DNA of 64,000 bases from Xanthomonas campestris pv. phormiicola. GTDB taxonomy: Bacteria; Pseudomonadota; Gammaproteobacteria; Xanthomonadales; Xanthomonadaceae. The position numbers and the translations under genes were made by a program. The notes under the pieces were generated by a model, which worked only from the letters and a program-made list of their open reading frames with translations, was not told the origin of the DNA and did not search any database. Within the stretch, counting starts at the first letter, position 1; each line of letters begins with the position of its first letter. Shown here piece after piece: positions 34,428-43,694 of this stretch. The DNA lies in the NCBI GenBank assembly GCA_025666215.1, contig CP102593.1, forward strand, positions 4,477,001 through 4,541,000, in the 5' to 3' direction.

Positions 34428-35809
34428 CGTGTCCCCGCAATCGTAAGTCCATCCACGCGAATGGTCGGCTGTCCAACGCTGACAGTGAGTGTCTGTCCGC
34501 GCTTCACGCATCGCCCGATGCCTGGATCCATGGCCAGGTCGTTTCCGACCATGCTGATGTCCTGCAGGAACTGATGGACGTTGCCCGCGACGGAGAACCG
34601 CTTCAGCGGCGCCCCGAGTCGGCCTTGGCTGATCAGATACGCTTCCACCACTTCGAAGACGAAGCGGCCAGTCACGGGGTGCACCTGTCCGCCACCCAGA
34701 GTCCTCGCGTAGACACCATTGGCTACGCTGCCGATGATCTCGTCCGGGTGATGTTCGCCAGCGGCCAGATACGTATTCGTCATGCGCGGCATGGGGCGAT
34801 GCGCGTACGACTGGCGACGTGCATTCCCGGTGGGGCATACGCCGTCGATCGCGGCGGTGCGGGAGTCGTGGAGCAAGCCGCCGAGGATGCCTTGCTCGAG
34901 CAGCAGAACCTTGCTGGAAGGCCGGCCTTCATCGTCTATCCTGCCGCTCCCCCACAGCCCGGCCAGCGTACCGTCGTCAATGACCGTGACACACGCGGAT
35001 GCCACGCGCTGGCCGCGTTTGCCGGCGAATACCGACGTCCCCGCCTGCATTGGATCGGCCTCGAGGCAGTGCCCGACCGTTTCGTGCAGCAGCATGCCGT
35101 TCCATCCCGGCGCGAACACCAAGGGCATGGTGCCTTCAGGCGCGGGCTGGGCCGTCAGCTCCGCGACCGCCATGCGCAAGGCCGTATCGATGGCGTCGTG
35201 CATGTACCCACCGCTGGCCAGCCGGGTGTAGGTGACGCGCCCGCCCGCGCCGGAACTGGCTCGTCCGATATGCCCCCTGCGCTCCACCGCCAACTGGCAG
35301 CGGAACTGGGCCTGCGGTCGCTGGTCGACGGCATGCAGCCCCGTGGTATCCGTAACGAGAATGTCTTCCCACGCGCCGCCGAGGCTCAGGGCCATGTCGG
35401 TGATCGCCAGACCGGTCTTTCGCGCATACCCGTCCAGGTCGTTGAGGATATGTACGCGCTCTTGCATTCCCAGCTCGCCGCGGTTGGCGCGCGAGGCGAC
35501 GCCTTCGAAGGGCTTGCCCGGGCTCGGCAATGTTCGGTCGCCGTGCGCCACGATGCGGCATGCAGCATCGACATCACGGCTGGCGAGGGAGTTCGTGGAA
35601 GCGAAGCGCGAGCCCGCCCTACGATGCTCCGAGCGCACGCCCACACCCGACCCGGCCGTATGCCGTCCACCGGTGATGCGACCCTGCTCCATCGTGACCT
35701 CCTCACGCCAACCCTGCTGGAAAAAGAGTTCACCGCGGTCGGTACCGGAGTCGATCATGCCGAGCCATCGGTCAAGGTATCCGGACGTGATGCCCAGCCG
35801 ATCCATCAT
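34424..35809 (-). CDS. TldD-family metalloprotease within the peptide/ABC operon
   Basis: A 461-residue TldD homologue (about 475 is usual). The zinc motif is LLHETVGHCLEAD (HExxxH, His near 242 and 247). The C-terminal GRCVKRGQTL, then VSVGQPTIRVDGLTIAGT carries the Cys that completes the metal site in E. coli TldD. TldD works with TldE (PmbA) to strip leaders from microcin B17 and to degrade unfolded antitoxin CcdA. Only the TldD subunit is encoded here, so a chromosomal TldE may be the partner, or this one may act alone. The start is one of two adjacent ATGs (35809 or 35806), with no strong ribosome site. Its place among export genes suggests dedicated leader removal. Confidence 0.88.
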   Translation of the reverse strand: MMDRLGITSGYLDRWLGMIDSGTDRGELFFQQGWREEVTMEQGRITGGRHTAGSGVGVRSEHRRAGSRFASTNSLASRDVDAACRIVAHGDRTLPSPGKPFEGVASRANRGELGMQERVHILNDLDGYARKTGLAITDMALSLGGAWEDILVTDTTGLHAVDQRPQAQFRCQLAVERRGHIGRASSGAGGRVTYTRLASGGYMHDAIDTALRMAVAELTAQPAPEGTMPLVFAPGWNGMLLHETVGHCLEADPMQAGTSVFAGKRGQRVASACVTVIDDGTLAGLWGSGRIDDEGRPSSKVLLLEQGILGGLLHDSRTAAIDGVCPTGNARRQSYAHRPMPRMTNTYLAAGEHHPDEIIGSVANGVYARTLGGGQVHPVTGRFVFEVVEAYLISQGRLGAPLKRFSVAGNVHQFLQDISMVGNDLAMDPGIGRCVKRGQTLTVSVGQPTIRVDGLTIAGTR

Positions 35810-35835
35810 GGAGGCTGCGCCGCTCTGTAGTTGGC

Positions 35836-36798
35836 TCACGCGTTGGTCACCCGGTGCTGCCGCACGTCTCCCACCCAGCGAAAGGCGCTCCATATCAGCC
35901 CCCCCCACCACACGATAGTCAAACAAAAGGCGCCGATGCTTGCAGTAGCCGCCACGGCTTGCTCCTGGATGCCGCCCAGGCCCTCGATGCCGGTCCATGC
36001 GGTTGCCGAAGGGCCGCCCGTCACGACCAACATCACCAGCGCGGCGACCAGAACCAGGCCGCGAAGCGTGAGCGAGGCGGGCGTAAACCATGACCGGTAT
36101 CCAAGCGTTGAAATGACATGGTTGGCGATCAGCGCCCCGATGAAGAAGTGTGCGACGGGCAGAAGCCGCGTGACCGATGCCTGATCGAACAGGGGAATGA
36201 TGTGCAAGCCATTGTGGATATAGGGCAGCCCGAGCCAACTCTGGTCGATATCCGCAAGAAACACCAGGGCGGTGGCGATGGCCACGCGCACGGCGTTGCG
36301 CGTTTGCGAGGCACTCCCTGTACGCCTCGTCCGCAGTTTCGTCCGGAGCACCAGGTCCGTCGGGATGGCACTCGCATAGCCGTGGCGTTCCAACAGCGTG
36401 AACGCAATGGTGGTGATCAGGAACGATGACGAAAGCCCCATCCATGTGGCGCGGATGGCCGCCGAAAGGTCCGGACCGCCATGCCTCAGGAAGCCGGCGC
36501 AAGCGGCAACGATCACCAAAAGCCACTGCGCCCCAATGACCTTTTGATAGATCGGATACATGAGCGGGCCGATCATCGATCGTCCGGGGCCACGCAATGC
36601 GGCAACGACAGCCTCGGGGGATTGCCGACGAGAGATCACCGCCGCCATCGCAGCTTCGCGTGGCGTGTCCGAGTGGTGGGCCAGGTAGTCGTCGAGCTCG
36701 TCCTCCAGCTCGGATCGGCATTCTGCCTGGACGTCATTAGCGACATCGTCAGGTAGAAGGGCGGCGAGCTCGGCAACGTAGTGATCGAAAGGATTCAT
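35836..36798 (-). CDS. Membrane protein with HAAS-like N-terminal domain
   Basis: A 320-residue protein starting MNPFDHYVAELAALLPDDVA, with GGAG 8 bases upstream. The first ~70 residues (ELEDELDDYLAHHSDTPREA, AMAAVISRRQSPEAVVAALR) resemble the helical HAAS-type domain that often accompanies PadR regulators. Then come about six to seven hydrophobic helices (AQWLLVIVAACAGFL, VRVAIATALVFLADI, LVLVAALVMLVVTGG). HAAS proteins are thought to be membrane partners of PadR-controlled systems, and a PadR gene is four genes upstream here. It sits between the FtsX permease and TldD genes with short gaps, so it is part of the same operon. Exact role unknown. Confidence 0.6.
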   Translation of the reverse strand: MNPFDHYVAELAALLPDDVANDVQAECRSELEDELDDYLAHHSDTPREAAMAAVISRRQSPEAVVAALRGPGRSMIGPLMYPIYQKVIGAQWLLVIVAACAGFLRHGGPDLSAAIRATWMGLSSSFLITTIAFTLLERHGYASAIPTDLVLRTKLRTRRTGSASQTRNAVRVAIATALVFLADIDQSWLGLPYIHNGLHIIPLFDQASVTRLLPVAHFFIGALIANHVISTLGYRSWFTPASLTLRGLVLVAALVMLVVTGGPSATAWTGIEGLGGIQEQAVAATASIGAFCLTIVWWGGLIWSAFRWVGDVRQHRVTNA

Positions 36799-36821
36799 GG
36801 GTTCGCTCCGTTGAGCAGGAA

Positions 36822-38108
36822 TCACGCGTAACGCAAACCAGCGATAAGGTTGCGGTTGGAAGACAGGATCGCCGGCACGGCACTGCCCACGATGCCCAGC
36901 GCCACGGCGATACGCATGCTGGCGAGCACCGCCGACGGATCAAGGCTGAAGACGAAGGCGATCTGCGTCAGGCCTGCACCTGCGGTGCTGAAGACACGCC
37001 CCGACATGGCCATCCATACCAGGCCCATGGAGACCAGGCCGCCGATCGAGGCGATCAGGGCTCCCTCGATACAGAAGGCGATGGTGACGCAGCGACTGGA
37101 GAATCCGATCGCCCTCAGCGTAGACATTTCGCGGATCCGCTCTTCGACCACCGTGAACATCGTATTTAGTAAAGCGAATAGCGCCCCCAGCCCCAGCAGC
37201 CCGGCGATGGCCGTCGAGAGCCCGCCGATCACCTGAGTGAAGACCCGCGACTGCGACGAATAGAAATCGCTCGTGGTATCCACCGCCACGCCGAGGCGGG
37301 GATTCGCCTTGACCCAGACACCGAGCCTGGCCAGGCCGTCGGGGCTATCCAGCCGTACGACGACATCCTGGTAGTCGTAGCGTCCGAACGTGGCGGCGAG
37401 CGTCGCGCTGTCGCCCCAGAGCTCGGTATCGTGCGCATCGCCCGCCTTGCGCACACCCACGATGCGCCAAGGTTCGGTATTCAACATCACTGTGGCGCCG
37501 AGCAGACGACCGCCGAACTGTTTGGCCAGGTTCGCGCCAGCGATCAGTTCGTGCGCGCCGGCCGTGAACGAGCGTCCATCGATGAGCTTTCCTTTGCTGT
37601 ACACCTTGCTCGCGAGCGGTGATACACCGCGGACATGTAGGTTGTGGCCCTGCGCGTCTTCCGCCGTGACCGCCAGTTCGGTGGATGCCAGCGCCGCGCC
37701 CGAGGCGGTGCGCGCCACTCCATCGGCGCTGAGCACCGCGGCAATGGCCTCGCGCGACAGCGACGAATCCGCCTCGCTGCGCGCCCCCTGCTTGAGGATG
37801 ATGGCGGTTTCCGTATCGCCGGTGGACTGCATGACCTCGTCCAAGCCGTGGCCCACCGACATCAGCCCGGCGTAGGTGGCGCACACAGCCCCCACGCCGA
37901 CCATAATCACGAGGGCGGAGCCCGGCCGCTGCGAGAGCGATGCCAGTGCGGACTTCACCAGGAGCAGCGTGCGGCGGCCGGCGGAAGTGAGCAGCAGGGC
38001 AGTGACAACGGCTAACGCGACTGCGAGCAAGCGAACGTCGGCAAGCATCACGGCAATCGCCGCCAGCACCGCGAGTGCGATCTGCAGGGAAGAAGAAAAG
38101 ATGCGCAT
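36822..38108 (-). CDS. FtsX/MacB-type ABC permease (first)
   Basis: A 428-residue permease starting MRIFSSSLQIALAVL, with GAGGTC upstream. A long N-terminal membrane region is followed by a MacB periplasmic core-like domain and then the FtsX segment (ALFALLNTMFTVVEERIREM, STLRAIGFSSRCVTIAF). EERxREMSTLRAIGFS is the usual FtsX coupling motif. Together with the neighbouring permease, the ATPase at 39283 and the HlyD adaptor it forms a MacB-like transporter. Such transporters move peptides or lipoproteins across the envelope by mechanotransmission. Confidence 0.9.
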   Translation of the reverse strand: MRIFSSSLQIALAVLAAIAVMLADVRLLAVALAVVTALLLTSAGRRTLLLVKSALASLSQRPGSALVIMVGVGAVCATYAGLMSVGHGLDEVMQSTGDTETAIILKQGARSEADSSLSREAIAAVLSADGVARTASGAALASTELAVTAEDAQGHNLHVRGVSPLASKVYSKGKLIDGRSFTAGAHELIAGANLAKQFGGRLLGATVMLNTEPWRIVGVRKAGDAHDTELWGDSATLAATFGRYDYQDVVVRLDSPDGLARLGVWVKANPRLGVAVDTTSDFYSSQSRVFTQVIGGLSTAIAGLLGLGALFALLNTMFTVVEERIREMSTLRAIGFSSRCVTIAFCIEGALIASIGGLVSMGLVWMAMSGRVFSTAGAGLTQIAFVFSLDPSAVLASMRIAVALGIVGSAVPAILSSNRNLIAGLRYA

Positions 38109-38118
38109 AGGATCGACC

Positions 38119-39279
38119 TCACGATGCCTGTTTGAGTGCCGCGGCCATCTCCAGGCGTGCTGCCTGTACGGCGCCGAAAGATCCAGCCAGCACAGCAAGC
38201 GCGATCGATCCGCACGCCACGAGCGCGAACGTACCGAGATCCAGGCCGGGGTCAGGCACATTCGGCACGTGGCGCGCGCGAAGATGGGCAAGCAGCGCAT
38301 AGACCAGCGCGGAGCCGCCGATCACGCCACACAGCACCTGGCAGACGCTTTCGTAGATCACCATGCGTGCGACCATTCCGCGGGTGTATCCCATAGCGCG
38401 GAGAGTCGCGTGCTCCAGAGAGCGGCGCCGCACGGCGTGGGCTAGCGATGTTGCGGTGACGATGACCAGCGTGAAGATCGCGGCAAGTACGACGAGTCGC
38501 ATGGCGCTGCTCAAGTCGCCCATCTGCGTGAACAGAGACAGCAGCAATGCCTGGGCGGTCTGCGTGCGCGTGGGGTGGTCGGAGTTGGCGGTGATCCCGT
38601 CGATCGCATGGGCGACGTCATCGGCGGAGGCGCCCGCTGCCAGCTTGACCTTGTAAAGCGCGACGGTATCTCCCTGTCTCGCGGCAGACGCGTTCATGTA
38701 GTCCCAGCGCACCACGGCGATGCTGTCCAGCTTGGCGCGGTCCGCGGTGAGCCCGTGATACACGCCAAGCACTTCGAACAGCTGTGTATCGTTGCCGTCC
38801 TTGTTGAGGAAGCCCCCCACGTGCAACGGCACCTGCTGCCCTGCCGACCAGTGATTGCGTTGCGCCAGTTGTGCGCCTACCAGCATTCCATCCCGCCGGA
38901 CCGAAAACGCCTTCAGCTGCTCCTCGGAAAGCGAAAGGTCCTTGAAAGCATCGGTGGGAAGACCCACGGCAGCCACGAGGAGTTGATTGGTGGGCTGCTG
39001 GTAGACGGCCAGGTAGCCAGTCTGGTAATAGACCTCGCTCACGCCGGGCACTTCCGCCAGGCGCGTGCGCAGCGAAATCGGCAACGCCGCCTGGCTGGAA
39101 TACCGCGAGGTCACCACCAGCATGTCGGCACCCGACGATCCGACCGCCGGATGGAAGGCCTGGTAAAGCAAGCCCAGCAGGCCCAGAAGCACGAAGACGG
39201 TTGCCACGGTGGCAATCGTCAGGAAGCCGCGCAGGCGATTGCGAAACGGCTTTGCATAAGTGAGATACATGGAGATCAT
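38119..39279 (-). CDS. FtsX/MacB-type ABC permease (second)
   Basis: A 386-residue permease with an N-terminal helix (LTIATVATVFVLLGLLGLLY) and a periplasmic domain (VLGVYHGLTADRAKLDSIAV among others). The C-terminal FtsX region has three helices (LSSAMRLVVLAAIFTLVIVT, HAVRRRSLEHATLRAMGYTR, LALVA-type last helices). RRRSLEHATLRAMGYTRGMV is the coupling motif. It is shorter than full MacB and pairs with the other permease, so the transporter is likely a heterodimer of two separate permeases with a shared ATPase. It ends 10 bp before the next gene. Confidence 0.9.
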   Translation of the reverse strand: MISMYLTYAKPFRNRLRGFLTIATVATVFVLLGLLGLLYQAFHPAVGSSGADMLVVTSRYSSQAALPISLRTRLAEVPGVSEVYYQTGYLAVYQQPTNQLLVAAVGLPTDAFKDLSLSEEQLKAFSVRRDGMLVGAQLAQRNHWSAGQQVPLHVGGFLNKDGNDTQLFEVLGVYHGLTADRAKLDSIAVVRWDYMNASAARQGDTVALYKVKLAAGASADDVAHAIDGITANSDHPTRTQTAQALLLSLFTQMGDLSSAMRLVVLAAIFTLVIVTATSLAHAVRRRSLEHATLRAMGYTRGMVARMVIYESVCQVLCGVIGGSALVYALLAHLRARHVPNVPDPGLDLGTFALVACGSIALAVLAGSFGAVQAARLEMAAALKQAS

Positions 39280-39282
39280 GAT

Positions 39283-39975
39283 TCAGGCCACTCGCAGCAG
39301 AGGCTCACTGACTGCACCCTTGTCCAGGACCACGGTACGGTCCGCATAGGCCGCGGCCTTGGGATCGTGCGTGACCATGACGAGGGTCACGCCATTGACC
39401 CCTTTGAGCTCTGCGAGAAGCGCGAGCACATCGTCGGCCGCTTCGCGATCCAGGTTGCCGGTAGGCTCGTCGCAGATGAGGAGCGCCGGCCCAGCGACGA
39501 TCGCCCGCGCAATCGCGACACGCTGCTGCTGTCCGCCGGAGAGCTGGCGCGGCTTGTGGCTGCTGCGATCCGCCAGGCCTACTAGGTCCAGCGCGGTCCG
39601 CGAGCGGCGTTCGCGCTCGCCGGCAGACAGGCGGCCAAGCATCAGCGGCACCTCCACGTTGGCCAGCGCGCTGAGCGAAGGCAGCAGGTTGTACGACTGG
39701 AACACGAAGCCCACGTGCGATGCGCGCCACCGACCCAGGGCGGCATCGGATAGCGTCTCAAGCGGCTGTTCGCGAAACCGGATGCTGCCTGACGTAGGAC
39801 TGTCGATGCCGCCGATGAGATTGAGCAGGGTGGTCTTGCCGGAGCCCGACGGTCCCATCAGCGCAAGGAACTCGCCCTCCTTCACCACCAGGTTGATGTC
39901 ATCCAGCACCCGGATGGCGGCGTCCGCCTTTCCGTAGATTTTGCTCACCCGTGAGAGTTCGATCAGTGTCGTCAT
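39283..39975 (-). CDS. MacB/LolD-type ABC ATPase
   Basis: A 230-residue ATPase. The start at 39975 follows a GGAGG site and overlaps the PadR stop (TCAT at 39972-39975). Walker [10 protein letters not shown]-loop [20 protein letters not shown], signature [15 protein letters not shown] and Walker [13 protein letters not shown] are complete. VFQxxNLLPxLTxxENV and EPTGNLD are typical of the MacB/LolD/FtsE group, which pairs with FtsX-like permeases. The two FtsX permease genes follow directly downstream, so all three form one transporter. Confidence 0.93.
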   Translation of the reverse strand: MTTLIELSRVSKIYGKADAAIRVLDDINLVVKEGEFLALMGPSGSGKTTLLNLIGGIDSPTSGSIRFREQPLETLSDAALGRWRASHVGFVFQSYNLLPSLSALANVEVPLMLGRLSAGERERRSRTALDLVGLADRSSHKPRQLSGGQQQRVAIARAIVAGPALLICDEPTGNLDREAADDVLALLAELKGVNGVTLVMVTHDPKAAAYADRTVVLDKGAVSEPLLRVA

Positions 39976-40376
39976 CCCGATACCTCCTGAAAGTCGTGGT
40001 TCGTGACCGGCTCGGCCGGCGCAAGGACATCCCTCGTCCCCGGACTCATCCTTCGGCTTACTTCGCCCACGACGTCCGCAAGCCGGTGGAACTGCTCGAA
40101 CATGGTGGTGGCGTACGACTCGCCATCCGACGTGATGACGTAAAACTTGCGCATGCGGTCGCCACGCGTATCCCATCGACCCAGGAGATATCCGCCACTT
40201 TCCAGGCGCCGAAGCAGCGGATACAGCGTGCCCTCCTTGATCGTTACACCAAGCGTCTCCAGCGAGCGCCTGACTGCGTAGCCATGGTTTTCGCTTTTCA
40301 GCAGAAGAAGCACCAGAATGATGAGCACCCCTCGGCGCATTTCGCTGGCGTCTCGCTGAATGGATGCATCGTTCAT
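39972..40376 (-). CDS. PadR-like winged-helix repressor
   Basis: A 134-residue regulator, start MNDASIQRDASEMRRGVLII. The PadR winged helix is clear: LVLLLLKSENHGYAVRRSLE, then VTIKEGTLYPLLRRLESGGY and DRMRKFYVITSDGESYATTM. PadR proteins often repress ABC transporter operons and are released by peptide or drug binding (LtrR/LmrR-like). The stop overlaps the MacB-type ATPase start by 4 bp. It sits between the ABC-2 transporter genes and the MacB-type genes, so it probably controls this operon in addition to the GntR protein upstream. Confidence 0.88.
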   Translation of the reverse strand: MNDASIQRDASEMRRGVLIILVLLLLKSENHGYAVRRSLETLGVTIKEGTLYPLLRRLESGGYLLGRWDTRGDRMRKFYVITSDGESYATTMFEQFHRLADVVGEVSRRMSPGTRDVLAPAEPVTNHDFQEVSG

Positions 40377-40393
40377 CCCGATTCCTTGTCGAC

Positions 40394-41170
40394 TCAGTAG
40401 CCGCTTACCAGCCCACGCTTGCGCGCCGCCCTGACCGCTCGGTCCAGCGCCCAATACCCCAACAGGAACCATGCAACGCCATTGGCGGCACATACGGCGT
40501 ACTCGCTTGCCGTGGGCGTGACGGGATGGGAAAGCAGCTCTCCCAGGAGGTGCGCGGATGGGTTGATGGGGACCACATCGGCCAATACGCCGAACGCACC
40601 GTCGCGGCCCTGCAGGGGCGCCGCTACCAGGGCCAGCATGATGAATTGCCCGAGGCTGAGCAGCGACTGGATGCGCTTGATGACCATGGCATATCCTGCC
40701 ACCAGCAAGCCCAGGCCGACCGATGCCAGGATGACGCAGAACAGCGGAAGGACGGCGTAAGGCGTGTAATTCAACCGTACACCGGTGAACAGGCAGATGA
40801 CACCGAGCACCAGCGTTATGAGCAGAAGATGATGTACCAGCCCACTGAAGGTACGGACGACGACGAAGCTTGCGAATCGCGTTGGCGCAAGGAAGATCTG
40901 TTCGAGGATGCCAGTCCGGGCATCATCGGCGATCTGGGCTCCGGGCCCTGAGAAAAGCCCCGTTGTCGTCAGCCATACGACATACGTCGCGACGGTAACG
41001 GCGAGGCGTTGTTCGTTGACCTCTGCGCCCCCCGCAAGATACTTCGAGCCGAAAAAAATACCCATGAAGAAAAAAGTGAAAACGATGGCGCCGAGGATGG
41101 ACTCGATTGGATAGCGCCTTACCGTGATCATGTTTTTGCGGACTTCCGCATATGCGATCCGGGCGAGCAT
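40394..41170 (-). CDS. ABC-2 type transporter permease
   Basis: A 258-residue membrane protein with six hydrophobic helices (SILGAIVFTFFFMGIFFGSK, HLLLITLVLGVICLFTGV and others), preceded by a short cytoplasmic start MLARIAYAEVRKNMITVRRY. The LFSGPGAQIADDARTGILEQ, IFLAPTRF segment is the coupling helix region of ABC-2 permeases. It begins 3 bp after the ATPase gene. NatAB/BcrAB-type pairs like this often give immunity to the host's own peptide antibiotic by expelling it from the membrane, which fits the locus. Confidence 0.9.
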   Translation of the reverse strand: MLARIAYAEVRKNMITVRRYPIESILGAIVFTFFFMGIFFGSKYLAGGAEVNEQRLAVTVATYVVWLTTTGLFSGPGAQIADDARTGILEQIFLAPTRFASFVVVRTFSGLVHHLLLITLVLGVICLFTGVRLNYTPYAVLPLFCVILASVGLGLLVAGYAMVIKRIQSLLSLGQFIMLALVAAPLQGRDGAFGVLADVVPINPSAHLLGELLSHPVTPTASEYAVCAANGVAWFLLGYWALDRAVRAARKRGLVSGY

Positions 41171-41172
41171 GG

Positions 41173-42081
41173 TCAATCCCTCACGGCGTGCAGAAAGGTC
41201 GAGGTCAGATCGCCCGCTTCGCGGGTCAGGGCGCCTATGGCTAACGGACGCATGACATCGAGGACGTCGTAGAGCTTTTCTTCCGGGAACGTCAGCGCAC
41301 CTTCGCCCACCATCACGCCGAGCGCGCACAGCAGTTGCATGCGTCCCTGGTCGACACCCTCCACGCCCAGGGAATAGAGATTCGTGGCACCCCGCGACAA
41401 AAACGTCTTGATGTCTTCGGTGATCTTGATATGCCCTGCCTGCAGAATCGCCACGTGGTCGGAGAGCATCTCCACCGTGTCCATCTGGTGCGAGGTAAGG
41501 ATGATCGCCGTGCCTGCTTCCTTCATTTCCTTCAGGTAGGCAACGATGCTCAGAACGTTCTCCAAATCCACGCCAAGTGTCGGCTCGTCCAGCAGCAGCA
41601 CCTGCGGCTGGTTGATCACCGACACGGCAAGGGCGAGGCGCTGCTGCATGCCTCGCGACAGGTTGCCCGCCAAGGTGTTCGAGCGCTTGTCCAGGCCAAT
41701 GGTCGCGAGCAGCTCGGCGATTCGCCGCCGGCTTTGCTTCGGCCCCAACCCTTGCAGCGCTGCGAAGTACTCGAGGTTTTCCCGGGCGGAGAGACGCCAG
41801 TAGAGATTGCGGCTGCCTTCGAGTACGGCGCCGAGGCGGCAATGCCGTGCCAGGCGATGCGAGAGCCGGACGCCGTCCAGTTGCATGTAGCCCGCATCGG
41901 GCTCGATCAGGCCGCAGATCACCTTGATCAGTGTGCTTTTCCCGGCCCCGTTGAGCCCCAGGACAGCGACGACGCTTCCGGCGCGCACGTCCAGATCCAC
42001 ATCCGTCAATGCAGAAACGGGCGTGGCTCCGGTGCCACGTTCGTATCTCTTGCTAATGCCTCTGATCGCCAAACATTGCAT
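41173..42081 (-). CDS. ABC-2 type (BcrA/NatA-like) ATPase
   Basis: A 302-residue ATPase. Start MQCLAIRGISKRY at 42081. Walker A GLNGAGKST, signature LSRGMQQRLALAVSVINQPQ and Walker B LLLDEPTLGVD are present, with LTSHQMDTVEMLSDHVAIL as the H-loop. The C-terminal extension of ~80 residues is typical of the NatA/BcrA group. It is the first gene of the long leftward operon running to the HlyD gene and has a sharp sigma70 promoter upstream (TTGACA / TATTAA with 17-bp spacing) overlapped by a GTGTAT-N10-ATACAC operator. Confidence 0.93.
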   Translation of the reverse strand: MQCLAIRGISKRYERGTGATPVSALTDVDLDVRAGSVVAVLGLNGAGKSTLIKVICGLIEPDAGYMQLDGVRLSHRLARHCRLGAVLEGSRNLYWRLSARENLEYFAALQGLGPKQSRRRIAELLATIGLDKRSNTLAGNLSRGMQQRLALAVSVINQPQVLLLDEPTLGVDLENVLSIVAYLKEMKEAGTAIILTSHQMDTVEMLSDHVAILQAGHIKITEDIKTFLSRGATNLYSLGVEGVDQGRMQLLCALGVMVGEGALTFPEEKLYDVLDVMRPLAIGALTREAGDLTSTFLHAVRD

Positions 42082-42156
42082 ACGACCCCCGCGACGTTCG
42101 TCCAGCTGCCCTTGCGTGGCTGGGCGCCGGCTAAACGGCGCCGACACCGTGTCTAT

Positions 42157-42190
42157 GTGTATTAATAGACAGATACACCAGGGTTGTCAA
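42157..42190 (-). promoter_or_regulatory. Promoter and GntR-type operator of the ABC/TldD operon
   Basis: On the minus strand TTGACA (42185-42190) and TATTAA (42162-42167) are separated by 17 bases, a near-ideal sigma70 promoter. The inverted repeat GTGTAT-N10-ATACAC (42157-42178) covers the spacer and -10 box. The same repeat occurs before the GntR gene. Binding there would block RNA polymerase. Confidence 0.75.
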
Positions 42191-42215
42191 CGGGTTTTTT
42201 TCGATTTTTTCGGGA

Positions 42216-43694
42216 TCAGATGGAGCGCCGGCTGCTCTCTGGCAAAAACACATGGGGACGGCGCTGGAAGCCGATCGACCCGCGGAATCCCAGCCACAAC
42301 ATGACCAGGCCAAGCAGTACCCACCCCGCCAACGGCACCGCAAGGTAGGCCGTGGTTACAGCGCCGGCAGCATGGGACAGGACGACGGGAAGCAGGCAGA
42401 CGTTGGTCAACGCCAGGAAGACGAGCATCAACGTCATCATGGCCCAGTCGGGCAGCCGCCGGCCCCCGAGCGTGGCGAGCACGGAGCCCGCCATGAGGAC
42501 CGAACACCCCGGTATGACGACCGATATCAGAACGAGCAGCACGCTCGGCAGGGGCACAAGCCAGGCGGTCAGCCATACCGATGCGAGGATCGCCGCATGC
42601 AGTACGAGCGGCCCGGCCAGACAGGCGCGTAATACCTTCCGTCGCGCGGCTTCCGGCGTGCCCAGGCCGGGCAGCAGCGCCAGCAGCGCCAGCTCCGCAT
42701 TCTGTTTCCGCCACCGTTGCTGCACGACTTTCAGCACGCCGAACGTGCTTGCCATGGTGAGCACGAGCGCGGTGTAACAAACGGCGAACGCGATGTTGGA
42801 GGGTGACAGGAGCGTGGGAAGGTCGAACCCGGAAGCCGCCTTGATCAGCAGCGCCATCAGCAACACCAGGCCCGCGAGCGCAAGCCACCGACGCGCATGG
42901 CCTGCTGGCGTCCTTGGCAGGTACAACCCGCCCAGTGCAACGCGCAAAGCGCGAGACACGGACGTCGGGCCCGTCTTCTTCAAGCTGATGCCTCCGGTCG
43001 ACCAACCGCGCATTGCCTTGATCCCTCGGGCCGCGCTTTCATCGCGCCGCGCACCGCCTCCGCCTGGCTGCCGCTGTAGCTGGAAGACAAGCGTACCGCG
43101 CATCGAGCCAGCGGCGGCGCCGTCGCTGCGCGACACTGCGCGCCAGCGAAGCATGCAGCAGGCGCAAAGAACCAGCAGGGCGACAAATGAGACGGCCTCG
43201 GTCTGCATCGCGGTAAGGGCATGCGAGCGCAAGTACCCGGAAAGTGCCGCGCCGATGAGCGGTATGAAGCCCACCACAGCGGCCACATAGCCAGGCAACA
43301 GCGCCACGGCAAGCCCACCTGCCATGAAGAGCAGGAGCGTAATGGCGGTGGCAAGCAAGGACGCATGCGCCTCGATGCCAAGTGCCATGGCTGGCGCCAG
43401 CCCGCACAGCGCGTAGAACGCGAGGTTGGCAGGGATCAGGTAGACGTTGCCAGGCAGGACGAGCTGGAGATGGTCACGGGCGAGCAGGACAAAACGCGAC
43501 AGGACCAGGGCCCATAACGCGCCCAGGGCGCCCCCGTAATAGAGCACGAACAGCGACCACCGCCCCCGCGGTCCGGGGGCGGCAGCGACCGAGGCGCCAT
43601 GGACGAGGCACGCGGCAATCAAGAGCAACAGGCCGAGCCGAATGACGCGAGGCGTGGCTTGCCAGGGGATCATCAGAGAGGGGCGCATCGTCAT
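42216..43694 (-). CDS. Multi-helix membrane protein of a YtrBC-like ABC module
   Basis: A 492-residue protein with about 12 hydrophobic helices in two halves, linked by a charged cytoplasmic loop near residues 200-260 (RQPGGGGARRDESAARGIKA). The start at 43694 overlaps the ATPase stop by 4 bp (TCAT at 43691-43694). It has no ABC-2 family motif that I can name, but the layout fits the permease partner of the upstream YtrB-like ATPase. Next to a YtrA-like GntR regulator, it probably makes up a peptide-responsive efflux or immunity unit. It ends just before the promoter of the second operon. Confidence 0.65.
   Translation of the reverse strand: MTMRPSLMIPWQATPRVIRLGLLLLIAACLVHGASVAAAPGPRGRWSLFVLYYGGALGALWALVLSRFVLLARDHLQLVLPGNVYLIPANLAFYALCGLAPAMALGIEAHASLLATAITLLLFMAGGLAVALLPGYVAAVVGFIPLIGAALSGYLRSHALTAMQTEAVSFVALLVLCACCMLRWRAVSRSDGAAAGSMRGTLVFQLQRQPGGGGARRDESAARGIKAMRGWSTGGISLKKTGPTSVSRALRVALGGLYLPRTPAGHARRWLALAGLVLLMALLIKAASGFDLPTLLSPSNIAFAVCYTALVLTMASTFGVLKVVQQRWRKQNAELALLALLPGLGTPEAARRKVLRACLAGPLVLHAAILASVWLTAWLVPLPSVLLVLISVVIPGCSVLMAGSVLATLGGRRLPDWAMMTLMLVFLALTNVCLLPVVLSHAAGAVTTAYLAVPLAGWVLLGLVMLWLGFRGSIGFQRRPHVFLPESSRRSI

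Noticed and set aside
34424..36721. A longer TldD start running to 36721
   Set aside because: The extra 5' part overlaps the membrane-protein gene in another frame and has no TldD similarity.
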